From assembly GCF_030397665.1 (NCBI RefSeq), contig NZ_JAPUBT010000001.1:493926-557925 (forward strand): 64,000 bases of DNA, read 5' to 3'. Of this stretch, positions 63,727 to 64,000 are shown piece after piece. Position 1 is the first letter of the stretch; every line of letters begins with the position of its first letter. Source of the stretch: Janthinobacterium sp. SUN073. GTDB lineage: Bacteria; Pseudomonadota; Gammaproteobacteria; Burkholderiales; Burkholderiaceae_D. The notes under the pieces were generated by a model. That model was not told the origin of the DNA, ran no database searches, and saw nothing but the letters and a program-made list of their open reading frames with translations. The position numbers and the translations under genes were made by a program.

Positions 63727-64000
63727 GTGGCCAGTCCCGCTTGCACGCGCACCTGGCACTGGCGCGGGATGCGCACCGTCGCCAGCGTGCCCTGCGTGGC
63801 CGTCGAACTGATCTCGACCGTGCCGCCGTGGGCCTTGACGAACATGTTCACCGTGTACAGGCCCAGTCCCAGGCCCTGCCCAGTCCGGCGCTTCTCGCCC
63901 GCCTGCTGGAACGGCTCGAACAGGGTCGGCAGCAAAGCGGCGGGAATCACACCACGATTGGCGATGCGCAACTCAATGCAGTCGGCGGCGCGCCCGTCGA
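63723..64000 (-). CDS. Sensor histidine kinase, C-terminal part (5' end beyond window)
   Basis: Partial; only about 92 codons are visible, running off the right edge. It is the end of a HATPase_c domain: ELRIANRGVIPAALLPTLFEPFQQ (F box), GQGLGLGLYTVNMFVKAHGGTV (G2) and VEISSTATQGTLATVRIP. The stop TGA overlaps the start of the following hybrid kinase by four bases (ATGA), so the two kinases are translationally coupled. Confidence 0.88.
   Translation of the reverse strand, partial: DGRAADCIELRIANRGVIPAALLPTLFEPFQQAGEKRRTGQGLGLGLYTVNMFVKAHGGTVEISSTATQGTLATVRIPRQCQVRVQAGLAT

Noticed and set aside
1-64000. tRNA, rRNA, prophage or transposon in the window
   Set aside because: No tRNA arm pattern, rRNA segment, integrase, transposase or terminal repeat was recognised; the two 119-bp elements carry no gene.

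Overview
The window is GC-rich and gene-dense. Its gene content and order point to a betaproteobacterium of the Oxalobacteraceae, close to Janthinobacterium or Massilia. The strongest evidence is the run leuC-leuD-leuB-asd-fimV-truA-trpF-trpB-trpA-accD-folC-SPOR-cvpA-purF, the rpsF-priB-rpsR-rplI-dnaB block with lexA beside it, and an entericidin gene inside the leu operon. The genus is inferred from this order; no rRNA or tRNA gene is present to confirm it.

Layout, left to right. 1-6.9 kb: a two-partner secretion locus with a TpsB outer-membrane transporter and a large TpsA exoprotein running off the left edge through near-identical 249-bp repeats. 7.1-12.1 kb: second-messenger genes, namely a CHASE2 nucleotide cyclase overlapping a GAF/HD-GYP phosphodiesterase, with a divergent metallo-beta-lactamase-fold hydrolase. 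12.2-14 kb: low-affinity phosphate transporter plus its DUF47 partner. 14-18 kb: replication, ribosome and SOS genes. 18-36 kb: amino-acid, purine, folate and fatty-acid biosynthesis with fimV and truA. 36-40.4 kb: an S41 peptidase and a cheZ-cheA pair.

40.4-50 kb is the accessory, redox and iron part. It holds a universal stress protein behind a perfect FNR-type box, a NarL-type regulator and an FNR-like regulator with altered cysteines. After these come two convergent gene sets, each headed by a Fur-box-like site: hemP-hypothetical-DUF2325 on the plus strand, and PepSY membrane protein-DUF2271-DUF4198-ApbE-flavoprotein reductase on the minus strand. The DUF2271 protein carries a D-x-x-S-G-A-T motif of the kind ApbE flavinylates. 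The most interesting hypothesis here is therefore an iron-regulated route that passes electrons across the inner membrane to a covalently flavinylated periplasmic protein.

50-52.3 kb holds small stress-type genes. 52.4-58 kb is the four-gene ligase-associated DNA damage response cassette (exonuclease, ligase, helicase, PdeM), but the helicase lacks its N-terminus and P-loop. A RecQ-family helicase next to it carries a one-base frameshift just after its P-loop. 59.9-64 kb holds a MAPEG protein and two overlapping sensor kinase genes.

Non-coding features include two 119-bp imperfect palindromes with compensatory stem changes, several GGGGTC-type hairpins, tandem LexA boxes, an apparently leaderless dnaB, and a priB gene that seems to start at CTG. 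No prophage, insertion sequence, CRISPR array, rRNA or tRNA was seen.
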